Positions 9,787 through 19,812 of a stretch of 64,000 bases of DNA are shown here, one piece after another. How positions within the stretch are numbered: the stretch's first letter is position 1; every line of letters starts with the position of its first letter. A program made the translations under genes and the position numbers. This DNA is from Bathynomus jamesi (Eukaryota > Arthropoda > Malacostraca > Isopoda > Cirolanidae): positions 110,876-174,875 of the forward strand of contig JAJOZX010008811.1 in NCBI GenBank assembly GCA_023014485.1, written 5' to 3'. Below the pieces are notes generated by a model. That model saw only the letters and a list, made by a program, of their open reading frames with translations. It made no database searches and was not told the origin of the DNA.

Positions 9787-10140
9787 TGAAGATGTATAAA
9801 AAGTAATAAAAATTATTTTAATTTTTTTAAAAGGCTACATTTTCCAAATAAACATTCTATAATACAAACGAATAAGGTTTTTTTTTGTCTTTGTAAGACA
9901 TTTTTTTTTGTCATGAAAGGTGTAGGTAATACTATTATCAATAAATGAAAAAAAAAGCCACAAAGGCATAGCTATAGTCATTAGAATTTAGATTAATAGC
10001 TGCAACAGGCTTTGGTCTAAATTTTAAAAAGTAGCCTGATGAATCATGTGATGGTGATGAAATGTTTTGTGTGGCTGCCTGCTATGGCCTATGAGTAGCA
10101 AGGTACAATTTCAAGAGATTTATCAATCATTAATATATGG
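9787..10140 (+). other. hAT element 3' non-coding region
   Basis: A/T-rich segment between the transposase stop and the GGAGCC subterminal array. Only a poly-T run and AATAAA-like signals near 9806-9860 are seen. Confidence 0.6.
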
Positions 10141-10302
10141 TGAGAGGAGCTGGAGCCGGAGCCGGAGCCGGAGCTGGGCATAAAAAAATGCCGGAGCCGG
10201 AGTTGGACCCAGAAATTTGAAAATGCTGTAGCCGGAGCCGGAGCCGGAGCTTAAGATTTTGGTGCCAGCTCCACAGCCCTGCACTCAAATAGTGTGCAAG
10301 AT

Positions 10303-11540
10303 TTAGTCTAACCTTTTCTTGAAATGATCCACAGAGGAACTGTTCACAACTTCTGAAGGTAAACTGTTCCACGTGTCACAGATCTTATAGGTAAAGTAAT
10401 TCCCACACACACTAGTGCTAAACCGTTTCAAATCCAACTTCCAACCATTGTTGCGAGTTGGGTTATCATTTAAACTAAACATGCTTCTAAAATCGACATC
10501 GTTGAACCCGCGTAAGAGCTTGAAAACCTCGATGAGTTGACCGCGCAGCCTCCGAGTTTCCAGCGAAAACAAATTCAGGGCGCGTAAGCGTCGATTGTAG
10601 CCCATATGCCTAACGGAAGGGATTAACTTTGTGGCCCTCTCCTGGACTCGCTCCAGCCTCTCAATATCTTTCCTGAGGGTGGGCGACCAGAACTGCACAG
10701 CATACTCCAGGTGCGGGCAAACCAGGGAATTGTACAGAGAGAGCACAATCTCCTTGTTTGGAAATTGAAATTGCTTCCTGATGTAACCCAACAGCTTCTG
10801 GGCTTTCTTTTCCACCTCTACGCACTGTTTGGTAAACTTAAGGTCGCTGCTGCTAATTAGCACACCCAAGTCTTTTTCCAAATCAGTGGCCTCGATATTA
10901 CTCCCCAACATTGAGTAGTTCGACTTGTAGCCAATGTGCATCACCTTGCATTTACCCAAGTTAAACGGCATTTGCCATTTTTCGGACCACTCTCCTATCC
11001 TATGTAGGTCCGCACGCAGTTGCTCGATCGCCTCGGGCGTCCCAAAAAGGAACCCTGAGGAACCCCGCTAGTGACCGAGGCCCAACCCGAGCTAGCCCCT
11101 TTAATTACAACCCTCTGCCGCCTATTCTTCAGCCAGTTTTCAATCCACCTACTTACTTCCCCACCGATACCCAGCGCGCGGACTTTGACTATTAGCCGGC
11201 GGTGAGGAACCTTATCAAAGGCTTTCTGAAAGTCGAGATAAAGTATATCAATCGCCATACTCTTATCATACTCACTCAACATGACGTGGAAAAACTCGAG
11301 TAAGTTGGTGAGACACGACCTATGCCGTCTAAACCCATGTTGGGAGTCCCCAAGCAGCTTGTAGGAATTCAAATGGTCAACGATCCTATCCGCTATTAGC
11401 CCCTCTAATAATTTACCTCCAACCGAATTGAGACTAATGGGACGATAGTTCCCTGGACTTTCGTGATCCCTTTCTTAAAGATAGGGGTCACGTTGGCTTC
11501 CCTCCAGTCACCAGGCACCTGGCCCGTCTCCAACGATTTG
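10303..11540 (-). pseudogene. LINE G reverse transcriptase, copy A, FADD deleted
   Basis: Minus-strand RT fragments at 11540-10995 and 10971-10303. The first covers the YLDFQKAFDKVPHRRL region and VTSGVPQGS; the second covers NLGKCKVMHIGY through the C-terminus. Compared with copy B (24607-25612), the sequence jumps at about 11050 from the GVPQGS codons straight to the TPEAIE region. The segment encoding the catalytic FADD is lost and the frame is broken. The polymerase is certainly dead. An extra codon-level difference (ISSSDLK) also marks it. Confidence 0.85.
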
Positions 11541-11542
11541 TT

Positions 11543-11663
<121 letters not shown>

Positions 11664-11787
11664 CATTTCCAAAGTAGTTGGAGGTATAATTTTCCTCTAT
11701 TCTTGTATGATTATTATCCACAATAGTGAGATAATTCAACGTAGTTATATCGGTGGACCCCATCGATATATAATATATATATATAAT

Positions 11788-12090
11788 GTAAAGAACGACG
11801 CTTGTGTAGAAGAGCGTTCCGCACAAGATGAGGAGGAGAGAACGAACAAATGAAAAATGAAGTATCACCCGGGAATCGAACCCGGATCATCCGATTGCCG
11901 GTCAGATATGCTATCCACTACACCATGGACCTCGATCAATCAGAAGTCGTAATTCTCCTACATACGAGTAGAAACCAATGCCCTGAGGGGGCCCCTCGCA
12001 TGCCGTACATATATACATTTAAACTTGTGCGGAACGCTCTTCTACACAAGCGTCTTTCTTTACCTTAATTATACTGTGTTGTTTGCAGTT

Positions 12091-12091
<1 letters not shown>
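11788..12091 (-). mobile_element. tRNA-derived SINE-A, copy 1, with inverted tail
   Basis: Read on the minus strand, a tRNA-like head carries a polymerase III A box (TGGTGTAGTGGATAGC, about 11909-11925) and B box (GGTTCGATTCC at 11882-11872). It is followed by the family tail that ends at 11788 (...CAAGCGTCGTTCTTTAC). A second tail copy in opposite orientation (about 12028-12062) makes the whole unit fold back. The cloverleaf is degenerate, so it is a SINE rather than a working tRNA gene. (TA)n flanks both sides. Confidence 0.78.
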
Positions 12092-12123
<32 letters not shown>

Positions 12124-12293
12124 CAAAGTAAAGGGGCTTAGAAATATCCACTAATACCCAAAAGTGAGTTGTTGATATCCCTTATCGGTGTAGGATATCT
12201 TTGTTTTTAATTTATACTAACACTTAAATACAGTGTTTTAAATGCAGATTAAGCTTAAGACAGTTTTTATAGTTATTATACAAAATTTTTGGC

Positions 12294-12460
12294 CTGCTCA
12301 TACTCTGTGCCAGGGTATCAGTAAACTCATACCCTGTACAGCAGGGTATCAATAAGCTCATATCCAGTATAGGGCATCAGTAAACTCATATGCTGTACAG
12401 GGCATCAGTAAAGTTATACCCTGTGCAGGCCATTAGGAAGCTCATACCCTATGCAGGGCA
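12294..12460 (+). repeat. Minisatellite, units of about 30-36 bp
   Basis: Five imperfect units built on CAGGGTATCAGTAAACTC and ATACCCTGTACAG. Unit length varies. No function seen. Confidence 0.8.
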
Positions 12461-12807
12461 AAGAAAAAAAATATTACCAATTAAAAACTTCTTATGCTTT
12501 TTACAAAATTTTTATCAAGGCGAACTTTTTATGGAAACTGTGTACAAATGTACGTACATAAGTACGTATGTATGCATGTCTCTATGTCTGTATGTATGAC
12601 GACATATTTTCCCTGAAATTCCCTGCATTTTTCTCTTGCACAAACTGTCTCCATTTGGTTCGTTCACTTATAAAAATAAACATTGAAATTTTAACATTTT
12701 CTATTAATTCTCAATAAAATGGAAAATAACAAAGGGTAATAAAATAAATAGAAAATAATATAAATAATAAAATCATTAAATAAATGATAGCAAAATAACG
12801 AAGTAAA

Positions 12808-12811
<4 letters not shown>
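12461..12811. other. A/T-rich spacer, nothing recognised
   Basis: Low-complexity A/T-rich sequence with a GTACGTA-type patch near 12550-12600. No gene or element boundary found. A (TA)n tract follows at 12812-12865. Confidence 0.4.
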
Positions 12812-12855
<44 letters not shown>

Positions 12856-13012
12856 ATATATATACTGCATGTGAAATGGATGAAAGTGGAAATGAAATTG
12901 GATGAAGAGAGAGTTTGATTTTGAAGGCGTTGAACTACTTACCTCTGTGGCTTGTATCGTCCATTTCTCTCATGATTTTCAGTCGTCTCTTGCCTTCTTC
13001 TTTTGCGAGGCT

Positions 13013-13110
13013 GAGAGAGAGAGAGAGAGTTACAAGGAGTTACAAGGAAAAGAAGTACCTCAAAAGGCCTTGCGGCCCATACCGAGGAGGTACCAATGGC
13101 AACGGGTGCC
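13013..13110 (-). mobile_element. LINE family G 3' UTR fragment with (GA)n tail
   Basis: The minus-strand 3' end matches the copies at 7119-7224 and 25613-25727 (TACAAGGAAAAGAAGTACC, CAAAAGGCCTTGCGGCCC). It begins with (GA)n at 13015-13029. RT coding sequence does not follow directly. It may reappear at 13390. Confidence 0.8.
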
Positions 13111-13129
13111 AGGGAAAATTTTGTGAAAG

Positions 13130-13345
13130 TTTATTTTTCTTTCAACTATCCTAGCAGTAGTAGAAAACTGGATAGAAAAGTAGAAGGCTCTCTCCCCACC
13201 CTCCGCTCCCTCCCTGCCAGAGGCAGGTACGGAAAAAGGTTGAAGAAAATACCTTGACCCTGGAAAAGTAGCCAAGGAAATTTTACAGGAAAGTGGAGAA
13301 TATATAAATAGCTCTATATTTACCTTGCTCACAGAGACACCGTGC
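13130..13345. repeat. Interspersed repeat family S, copy 1
   Basis: Shares an inverted copy with 26600-26790. Common blocks include TAGCAGTAGTAGAAAACTGG, the CCCCACCCTCCGCTCC stretch, and GTAGCCAAGG. Partial copies appear near 21190 and 22797. No coding sequence. Confidence 0.6.
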
Positions 13346-13389
13346 AAGCGAACTCCTGCAGTTTTCTTATGTTTTAATCTTAAACTATC

Positions 13390-13860
13390 AACGTGTTAAA
13401 GTAATTCCCACATATACTAGTCCTAAATCGTTTCAAATCCAACTTCCAACCATTGTTGCGAGTTGGGTTATCATTTGAACTAAACATGCTTCTAAAATCG
13501 ACATCTTTGAACCCGCGTCACGTAAGCGTCGATTGTAGCCCATATGCCTAACGAAAGGGATTAACTGTGTGGCATTTTTCGCCAGTTTCCAATCCACCCA
13601 CCTACCTCCCCACCAACACCCAGCGCGCGCGCACTTCGGCCACTAGCCGGCGATGAGGTACCTTATCAAAGGCCTTCTAATCAATCGCCCTACTCTTATC
13701 ATACTCACTCAACATGACGTAGAAAAACTCGAGCATGATGGTGAGACACGACCAATGCCGTCTAAACCCATGTTGGAGTCCCCAAGTAGCTTGTAGGAAT
13801 CCAAATGGTCAACAATCCTACCCGCCACTATCCCCTCTAAATATTTACCTACAACTGAAG
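13390..13860 (-). pseudogene. Degraded LINE family G reverse transcriptase
   Basis: Several short blocks match LINE G copies A and B on the minus strand, including the region around CCAACCATTGTTGCGAGTTG and the CACTCAACATGACGT block. There are large internal deletions and frameshifts. Only a fossil. Confidence 0.75.
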
Positions 13861-14235
13861 TTAAATGGTGTTATTTATAGAGGTTCCAAGCCTCTCTTCC
13901 CACGCATGAGATAGCAGTAGCGTCCTAATCGTAACAGTAGAGAAAAAGACATACAGTAGAGAAAAAGACAATACTAAAAGTTTTTCTTTTTTTTTGCAGT
14001 CAGAGGAACATCCCTAACCTAAGCTAAAAGGACAGAGGGATGGGAAGGGGTCCTAGTAACCCACGGGACAGGTTTGTACAACAGACTTCACCCGCCCTCC
14101 CGAAAGAGAGAGAACCTAAAGGAATGGCAGCCAATTTCTCTAGAATCCCACGACTCGGGACCGGAGGGCTGTCACACCCAAGTATAAAGTTTACAACACG
14201 CAGAAGGAACGTGCATAACCTTTATACCCCTGCGG
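13861..14235. other. Unassigned spacer
   Basis: No gene, terminal repeat or RNA was recognised. A poly-T run is present near 13982-13996, and an open frame at 14040 reads into the following (GA)n and is not convincing. Confidence 0.4.
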
Positions 14236-14242
14236 GAGAGAG

Positions 14243-14305
<63 letters not shown>

Positions 14306-14311
14306 GAGAGC

Positions 14312-14350
<39 letters not shown>
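14236..14350. repeat. (GA)n microsatellite
   Basis: Two long GA runs joined by a GAGAAGAGAGCAGA interruption. The glutamate/arginine-repeat open frames through it are artefacts. Confidence 0.95.
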
Positions 14351-14352
<2 letters not shown>

Positions 14353-14459
14353 AAGCCAAACAATGAAACTATGTATACATATACATATAGGAATATTCCA
14401 CGAACCATTGCAAAGTTTATTCATCCGCTCTGTACACAAATACTATAAAAGGACTAAAA

Positions 14460-14461
<2 letters not shown>

Positions 14462-14528
<67 letters not shown>
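14462..14528. repeat. (TA)n microsatellite
   Basis: About 33 TA units immediately outside the left arm of the Penelope-like element. Confidence 0.95.
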
Positions 14529-14530
<2 letters not shown>

Positions 14531-14614
14531 AAGCTATTGACTTCTTAGGAAAACGGAGCTTAAATGAAAAGAAGGACCACACAAACATTTCGTTTATTTT
14601 TTGCACTTCAGACG

Positions 14615-14641
14615 TTTCGACAAATCTTTTGTCATCATCAG
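14615..14641 (-). ncRNA. Hammerhead ribozyme-like core in Penelope left arm
   Basis: On the minus strand: CTGATGA at 14641-14635, then a 6-bp stem II (GACAAA with TTTGTC, loop AGA), then GAAA at 14618-14615. It is the same core as the right arm. The position where cleavage would be expected reads GTG here. Hammerheads need GUH, so this copy may be inactive. Confidence 0.72.
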
Positions 14642-15147
14642 TGAATTATAAATCTTAAAACCTTAAAACAAAAATAATAAATAATTAAAATAATATCAAT
14701 GCAAAAGAAAATTAAAATAATTAAAATTAAATCAAAATTACCTCAACTGGTAAATACACAATGATTACGTCAACCTCCATATTCAGCAGGTACTGAGAGA
14801 AAACTGTATGGTCAGTTACATTGGAAGGTATGATATATCTATGAAAGTAGGTTTGTGGGTTAGTTAGAAAAGCTGTAATTTGTAAGATGAACTATTGTTG
14901 TTAATGGAGGGTTTGTTTCTACACTACGTTCCAAATTATTAAGCAGATTGCATTTTCTCCAATGTTTTCAAAAGTTTTCCACCGATTTCAATGAAATTTA
15001 TAGCAAATAATTACTATATATAGAAGCACTGATGGTATTCATTTCGATAAAATATTTTGATAATTAAAAAAATTATCTCTTTTTATTGAAAAATATGTAA
15101 AATATGATGTTCGAATTAGTAAGCAAGTATTCTATTTACAGATCTAA

Positions 15148-15672
15148 ATGGTGAAAATGGGTAAGAAGAAGGATTTAACACCAACTGAGAAAAGAAAAAT
15201 AGTCAAGTTACTCGCTGAAAATATAAAATCTATTGAAATTGCGAAGCAGTTTGGCAGGGCTTATCGAACTGTAAACAAGTTTGTAGTGGAGGGTACCAAA
15301 CTGAGGCAGCGAAGTGATAAAGGAGCTGTAAGAAAAGTGACAAGGCGGCAGATATCTGTAATTATATAATCAAGCGCAAAGTTGCAAAGCATCCATTGTC
15401 CTCAAGTAAAGAGGTTTTTGAGCAGGCTGGCATACATAATGTACCAAGAACATCTCGATGTGGAATCCTCCAAACAATTGGCAAGACATGTAAATCTACG
15501 ATTCAGTCACCGTTAACACCCAGGTACAAGAAGCAGCGCGTTGAATGGGCGCGTCAGTACGTGAAACCAGATTTTAATACTGTATTGTTCACCGATGAAT
15601 GAAGAGCAACCTTTCAGGAATCTGATGGTTAGTCAAGAAGATGGATTGCTAAGGGTCAATCTCTACCATGGA
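15148..15672 (+). pseudogene. Tc1-like transposase N-terminal half, left arm
   Basis: Encodes a helix-turn-helix start (MGKKKDLTPTEKRKIVKLLA, then a second HTH) and, in a shifted frame from about 15378, the segment up to the first catalytic aspartate (VLFTDE, about 15588-15602). A stop or frameshift lies at 15368-15378 and a TGA follows FTDE. Both defects are shared with the right arm, so they predate the inverted duplication or were homogenised after it. Confidence 0.8.
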
Positions 15673-15839
15673 ATGAGGTTTTCTTTTATAAAGTTTGTGT
15701 AAGACTGGGCATTCGTTTTTACACCATCAGGCACTCTGTATGGGACAGCTACTTCATTGACTATCAATCCTGCCCAAAACATGACACCACCTCCACCGTG
15801 TTGGCGTCTTAATCTCGATGGTAGAATTTGGCTCTCAGC

Positions 15840-16339
15840 TATCCATCTTCTTGACCAAACATCAAGTCCCTCAAGGGTTGCTTTTCATTCATCGGTGAAC
15901 AATACAGTATCAAAATCTGTTTTCACGTACTGACGCTCCCATTCAACGCGCTGCTTCTTGTACCTGGGTGTTAATGGTGACTGAATCGTAGATTTACATG
16001 TCTTGCCAAATGTTTGGAGGATTCCACATCGAGATGTTCTTGGTACATTATGTATGCCAGCCTGCTCAAAAACCTCTTTACTTGAGGACAATGGATGCTT
16101 TGCAACTTTGCGCTTGATTATATAATTACAGATATCTGCCGCCTTGTCACTTTTCTTATAGCTCCTTTATCACTTCGCTGCCTCAGTTTGGTACCCTCCG
16201 CTACAAACTTGTTTACAGTTCGATAAGCCCTGCCAAACTGCTTCGCAATTTCAATAGATTTTATATTTTCAGCGAGTAACTTGACTATTTTTCTTTTCTC
16301 AGTTGGTGTTAAATCCTTCTTCTTACCCATTTTCACCAT
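15840..16339 (-). pseudogene. Tc1-like transposase N-terminal half, right arm
   Basis: Mirror copy of the left arm, starting at 16339 on the minus strand. It differs at a few residues (for example FVAEG versus FVVEG) and has the same frameshift and the same TGA after FTDE. It continues past the arm into the loop with the block coding LPSRLRRQHGGGGVMFWAG, typical of Tc1 transposases between the first and second aspartates, and stops before the second aspartate. Confidence 0.8.
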
Positions 16340-16632
16340 TTAGATCTGTAAATAGAATACTTGCTTAATAATTCGAACATCATATTTTACATATTTTTCA
16401 ATAAAAGAGATAATTTTTTTAATTATCAAAATATTTTATCGAAATGAATACCATCAGTGCTTCTATATATAGTAATTATTTGCTATAAATTTCATTGAAA
16501 TCGGTGAAAAACTTTTGAAAACATTGGAGAAAATGCAATCTGCTTAATAATTTGGAACGTAGTGTATAAATGTACAAAGATTCTAATATTCGGAGTTCTG
16601 TAAAGTTAATGGTTCTTGTTAGAATTTCGAAC

Positions 16633-16986
16633 TCAGTTTTGTGAAGGGGGTGGTTGTTGTGTACTGCCGGTATACGCAGCCTTACAGCTGTCGCACGTGT
16701 ATTTATAAACAACATTAGGGCATACAGTTTTGGGGAATTTGTCTTTGAACTTTAAAAAATTTGATAATTTAAGTGGGTTGACGAGGGCGAATCTAAAATT
16801 TATTTGGGGATAACTAGACTTAAGCAGTTTGGACACTTCATTTCGAATACGTAATGATAAATAACCAAAAAAAGGTAATTTAATATATCTGGTTTCTTTT
16901 TGTACTTTGGTTATGGGGAGTTTAGTATTAAAAGTTTTATGAAAACAACCATCCCCTTCACAAAACTCGGTTCGAAATTCTAACAA
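16633..16986 (-). pseudogene. Penelope-type GIY-YIG endonuclease fragment
   Basis: The minus-strand frame of about 117 codons carries the segment that precedes and enters the Penelope endonuclease: PFFGYLSLRIRNEVSKLL, FKDKFPKTVCPNVVYKYTC and CDSCKAAYTGST. The last two contain the Cys pairs and Y..Y-T-G of the GIY-YIG-like nuclease. It ends where the inverted arm begins (PPPSQN, then stop), so the catalytic Arg/Glu part is missing. Identification is from motif memory; RT is absent. Confidence 0.72.
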
Positions 16987-17314
16987 GAACCAATAACCTT
17001 ACAGAACTCCGAATTTTAGAATCTTTGTACATCTATAGAAACAAACCCTCCATCAACAACAATAGTTCATCTTACAAATTACAGCTCTTCTAACTAACCA
17101 ACCAACCTACTTTCATAGATGTATCATACCTTCCAATGTAACTGACCATACATTTTTCTCTCAGTATCTGCCGAATATGGAGGTTGACGTAATCATTGTG
17201 TGTTTACCAGTTGAGATAATTTTAATTTAATTTAATTTAATTTTAATGATTTTAATTTTCTTTTGTATTGATGTAATTTTAATTATTTATTTTTGTTTTA
17301 AGATTTATGATTCA

Positions 17315-17341
17315 CTGATGATGACAAAAGATTTGTCGAAA
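17315..17341 (+). ncRNA. Hammerhead ribozyme-like core in Penelope right arm
   Basis: CTGATGA (17315-17321), stem II GACAAA (17323-17328), loop AGA, TTTGTC (17332-17337), GAAA (17338-17341). A short stem III could form around GGCTAAA, with GTA as the cleavage triplet, consistent with the GUH rule. Hammerheads in Penelope terminal repeats are established. Folding and activity here are inference. Confidence 0.75.
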
Positions 17342-17416
17342 CGGCTAAAGTACAAAAAATAAACAAAAATGTTTGCTGTTGTGTTGGTCCTTCTTTTCAT
17401 ATATATATATATATAT

Positions 17417-17530
17417 GTTAAACACAGACCGTGCATGGAACAAGGAACTCTTCTGGGAAAATTAAATCCACTATAGTGGATTTAATTTTCCCAGAAGAGT
17501 TCCTTGTTCCATGCACGGTCTGTGTTTAAC
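17417..17530. mobile_element. Perfect 114-bp palindrome, family F minimal copy
   Basis: Two 57-bp arms with exact dyad symmetry centred between 17473 and 17474, starting GTTAAACACAGACCGTGC. The arms equal the outer part of family F arms (GGAACAAGGAACTCTTCTGG). No loop at all. (TA)n lies on the left, and a family F end segment (CTCAGGGAACCATTCTGAG) lies on the right. Confidence 0.9.
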
Positions 17531-17579
17531 ATATATGTTCTCAGGGAACCATTCTGAGTTTGTGTATATATATATATAT

Positions 17580-17738
17580 ATATGGAAAATTTGATTAAAA
17601 ACAAAGCATTTTAGATCCAATAATCTGCAAATAGAATTCGAAAAACTTAATCCGAGAAAATTTAATCTCCATTTAGAATTCCAATCCAGGATTAGAGGCA
17701 TTTTAGTCAAAAAGCATTTTATTTTCAGGCTAAAAAAA

Positions 17739-17774
<36 letters not shown>
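17580..17774. other. Unassigned spacer with (CT)n/(TA)n
   Basis: A/T-rich non-coding sequence, then (CT)n at 17739-17750 and (TA)n at 17751-17774. Nothing else recognised. Confidence 0.5.
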
Positions 17775-17775
<1 letters not shown>

Positions 17776-18022
17776 GGGAATGAACTCAGAATGGTCCCCT
17801 GAGTTTTTTATGATACACACAGACAGTGCTGCTTTGCAGATAGCTGGTGAGGGAAGCTATATTTATGGGACCTCTTTGCGAGTGACCCGTTGCCCGCGTC
17901 GGGCTAGCATCATGAAAAAGAAAAACTATGGTATTTGTCATTTACCATTACTTATTCGGACTATAGTGGATTTAATTATCCCAGAAGAGTTCCTTGTTCC
18001 ATGCACTGTCTGTGTGTATCAT
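17775..18022. mobile_element. Foldback family F, one-armed copy
   Basis: Outer segment (GGGAATGAACTCAGAATGG, then ATGATACACACAGACAGTGC) followed directly by loop sequence (AGCTGGTGAGGGAAGC) and the complete right arm to GTGTGTATCAT. Most of the left arm is deleted. Flanked by (TA)n on both sides. Confidence 0.82.
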
Positions 18023-18055
18023 ATATATATATATATATATATACCTTCAAAATAA

Positions 18056-18440
18056 TATTAAAAACCTCTTGAAATAAAAAATTAAAAATGTAAAATTTAA
18101 GACATCAAAATTTAAAATGTATTATTTTAACTTTTGAGTTATTGCATTTTTTTAAACTTTTAATTTAGTTTTTTTTTAAGGCTACCAATATTGAAAATTA
18201 TCATAGCATCTGATTGGCTCTGTGAATGACACTGTGCCGTTTACTAGTACCTTGACGAGTGATATGGCACTTATTTAAAAAAAAAAAAAAGTGCGTTTGT
18301 TTTTTTGTTTGGTCTTAGTTTATTATTAGTTACCTATTTAACTGTTGTATTAACAGTTTAACTAATTAACTTCAGTCACTGCTAATTATAAAAAATGATG
18401 TTTCGTATAATGTAATTCTGCAAGTTTCTAATTTATTACT
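18056..18440. other. A/T-rich spacer, nothing recognised
   Basis: No ORF, TIR or RNA motif found. Contains poly-A and poly-T runs near 18275-18310. Confidence 0.4.
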
Positions 18441-18460
18441 ATATATATATATATATATAT

Positions 18461-18930
18461 TAGTGGTGGACCAGATATCCGCATCCGCATCATTTTTAAC
18501 ATCCGCATCCGCACTTCTGACTGCGGATGTTATGCGGATATTACCTCTAATAAATTATGCAATTTACAATTAAATTAGCTTATAAAGTAGCTTATAAGGC
18601 CCAGTCATGCACATTTCATGTAAAGTATTAATTAATTATTAATGAACAAACAAATATATAAACCGCAAAATATAAATACCTGGTAACAGAAAATTGAATG
18701 AAACTTGTTTCATTGAATTTTCTGTGGCTGAAACTCTTGAGAAAGTTATTATTTTTATCATAATGAAAACATTAATATCAATTTTAATTCTTATGCATTG
18801 CCTGCCATAATAGTATTATCACGAAATTTGAAAAATTATGTCATATATTCATAATTCTATATTATATTGATAGATTAACTAAATATCCGCATCCGCAGAT
18901 GTTGAAAAACTGACATCCGGTCCACCACTA
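18461..18930. mobile_element. Putative hAT MITE, 470 bp, in (TA)n
   Basis: Ends TAGTGGTGGACC and its complement GGTCCACCACTA. Subterminal ATCCGCATCCGCA repeats face each other at 18477-18545 and 18883-18920. Flanked by TATATATA on both sides, so the target duplication cannot be told from the microsatellite. Start TAGNG and subterminal repeats fit hAT. No coding sequence. Confidence 0.72.
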
Positions 18931-18959
18931 ATATATATATTACCAAACTTATTATGCAC

Positions 18960-19225
18960 TGCTGGCACTCTCATAGAATCTGAGTTTATCAATGGCACCC
19001 TTGTGAAAGTACGGGAAGCCACAGTTAATGTCTCCACGGTTAAATATCTTCATAAAGTTTCACCTCCATTATATCTGCAGAAGAGCTCCCCTAAGGATGA
19101 CTAAATCTGGCTGGCATCCTTCAGGGTGAAGTGATAAAAAGGTGAAGCACCGAATTAATAAAAGTTACATTTGAGTTTTACGTTCCGTCAAGTCTCTTAA
19201 AGGCACTGGTTAAGAGGCAACTCAC
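18960..19225. other. Possible intron sequence beside a candidate exon
   Basis: Non-repetitive as far as I can tell, with no terminal repeats. It would be the start of the intron downstream of the candidate exon at 19470-19226 on the minus strand. Confidence 0.35.
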
Positions 19226-19470
19226 CCATTTTGGATCCTTTGGCGAAATCGGTGTCCACATCGTGAATGACGATTTTAATGGCTTCTCCCTCCGCCACTG
19301 AACTCTGTCTGGCCATAACTTCATCACCCATGTCCCTGGAAGAGGAGGATTCCATTGACTGACTGGAACGCCCAACTGCTGACCCACTACCCCCACTCCC
19401 CCAGCTGGAGGTATAGGCTGCTATTCTGGGTGATGCAGGAGGCGTGGGAAGGATTCGCCCACTGTCCGAA
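19226..19470 (-). CDS. Candidate internal exon of a host gene, unidentified
   Basis: On the minus strand an acceptor (CTTTTTAATTTAATCCAG) is followed by 245 nt without a stop and then a strong donor (ATGG|GTGAGT, GT at 19225-19224). With one leading base, the frame reads 81 codons: SDSGRILPTPPASPR, then a Ser/Gly-rich stretch, then MGDEVMARQSSVAEGEA and IKIVIHDVDTDFAKG. Composition is like a disordered phosphoprotein region (RSS, RQSS, SPR sites). It is not one of the transposon families seen here. Entry phase matches the exit phase of the candidate exon at 60228-60057 (AT plus T gives Ile). I do not recognise the protein. Confidence 0.55.
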
Positions 19471-19515
19471 CTGGATTAAATTAAAAAGTTGTTCTATTAA
19501 TATATATATATATAT

Positions 19516-19552
<37 letters not shown>

Positions 19553-19589
19553 GAACGTGTGGTGTGTGTGTGGAATACACATAATTAAT

Positions 19590-19775
19590 GACCCCCCTAG
19601 TGACCCGTTGTCTGCGTGGGGCTTCCATCATGGTAGAAGAGGAACTTCAATATCCCATTTAACATTACTTATTCAGAATAGAGTGGATTTAATATCCGAG
19701 AAGAGTCCCTTCTTCCGTGCACATTAGATATGTGTATTACAGGAAAGTTATCTCAGGGAACCATTCTGAGTTGGA

Positions 19776-19780
<5 letters not shown>
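19590..19780. mobile_element. Degenerate foldback family F copy
   Basis: Diverged relative of the family F right half: AGTGACCCGTTGTCTGCGTG, CATTACTTATTCAGAATAG, and the end TCAGGGAACCATTCTGAGTT. One-armed and old. (TA)n tracts at 19501-19546 and 19781-19809 lie on either side. Confidence 0.65.

Positions 19781-19809
<29 letters not shown>

Positions 19810-19812
<3 letters not shown>

Larger units (their letters stand above)
7225..10281 (+). mobile_element. hAT transposon, 3,057 bp, 8-bp TSD CACTCAAA
   Basis: Starts CAGGGCTGTGGAGCTGG and ends with its complement. The 8-bp duplication CACTCAAA at 7217-7224 and 10282-10289 is exact. Subterminal arrays of GGAGCT/GGAGCC (7231-7370 and 10141-10275) are clustered short repeats of the sort hAT transposases bind. 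It encodes a BED zinc finger segment and a hAT transposase, separated by a 223-bp MITE and one frameshift. The element is therefore a broken autonomous copy. Confidence 0.93.
14922..16564. mobile_element. Tc1-like foldback made of two 5' halves head to head
   Basis: Terminal repeats CACTACGTTCCAAATTATTA at 14922 and its complement ending 16564, flanked by TA on both sides. The arms are not short TIRs. About 730 bp on each side match, and they include the transposase N-terminal coding region in both orientations (15148 onward plus strand; 16339 downward minus strand). The centre (about 15672-15840) carries coding sequence further into the transposase from the right arm only. The normal 3' half of a Tc1 element is absent. 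Confidence 0.88.
14545..17396 (-). mobile_element. Penelope-like retroelement with inverted terminal repeats, split
   Basis: The outer arms 14545-14921 and 17035-17396 are inverted copies of about 370 bp, with small differences. The arms extend further on the inner side: 16565-16643 matches 16951-17034 inverted. The loop holds a Penelope endonuclease fragment (16986-16633). A Tc1 foldback at 14922-16564 interrupts the left arm at a TA. Each outer arm carries a hammerhead-like core, a known Penelope hallmark. The RT domain is absent, so this is a 5'-truncated, non-autonomous copy. Confidence 0.82.

Noticed and set aside
14040..14366. Open frame with long Arg-Glu repeats
   Set aside because: It is the (GA)n microsatellite read in frame; no domain upstream.
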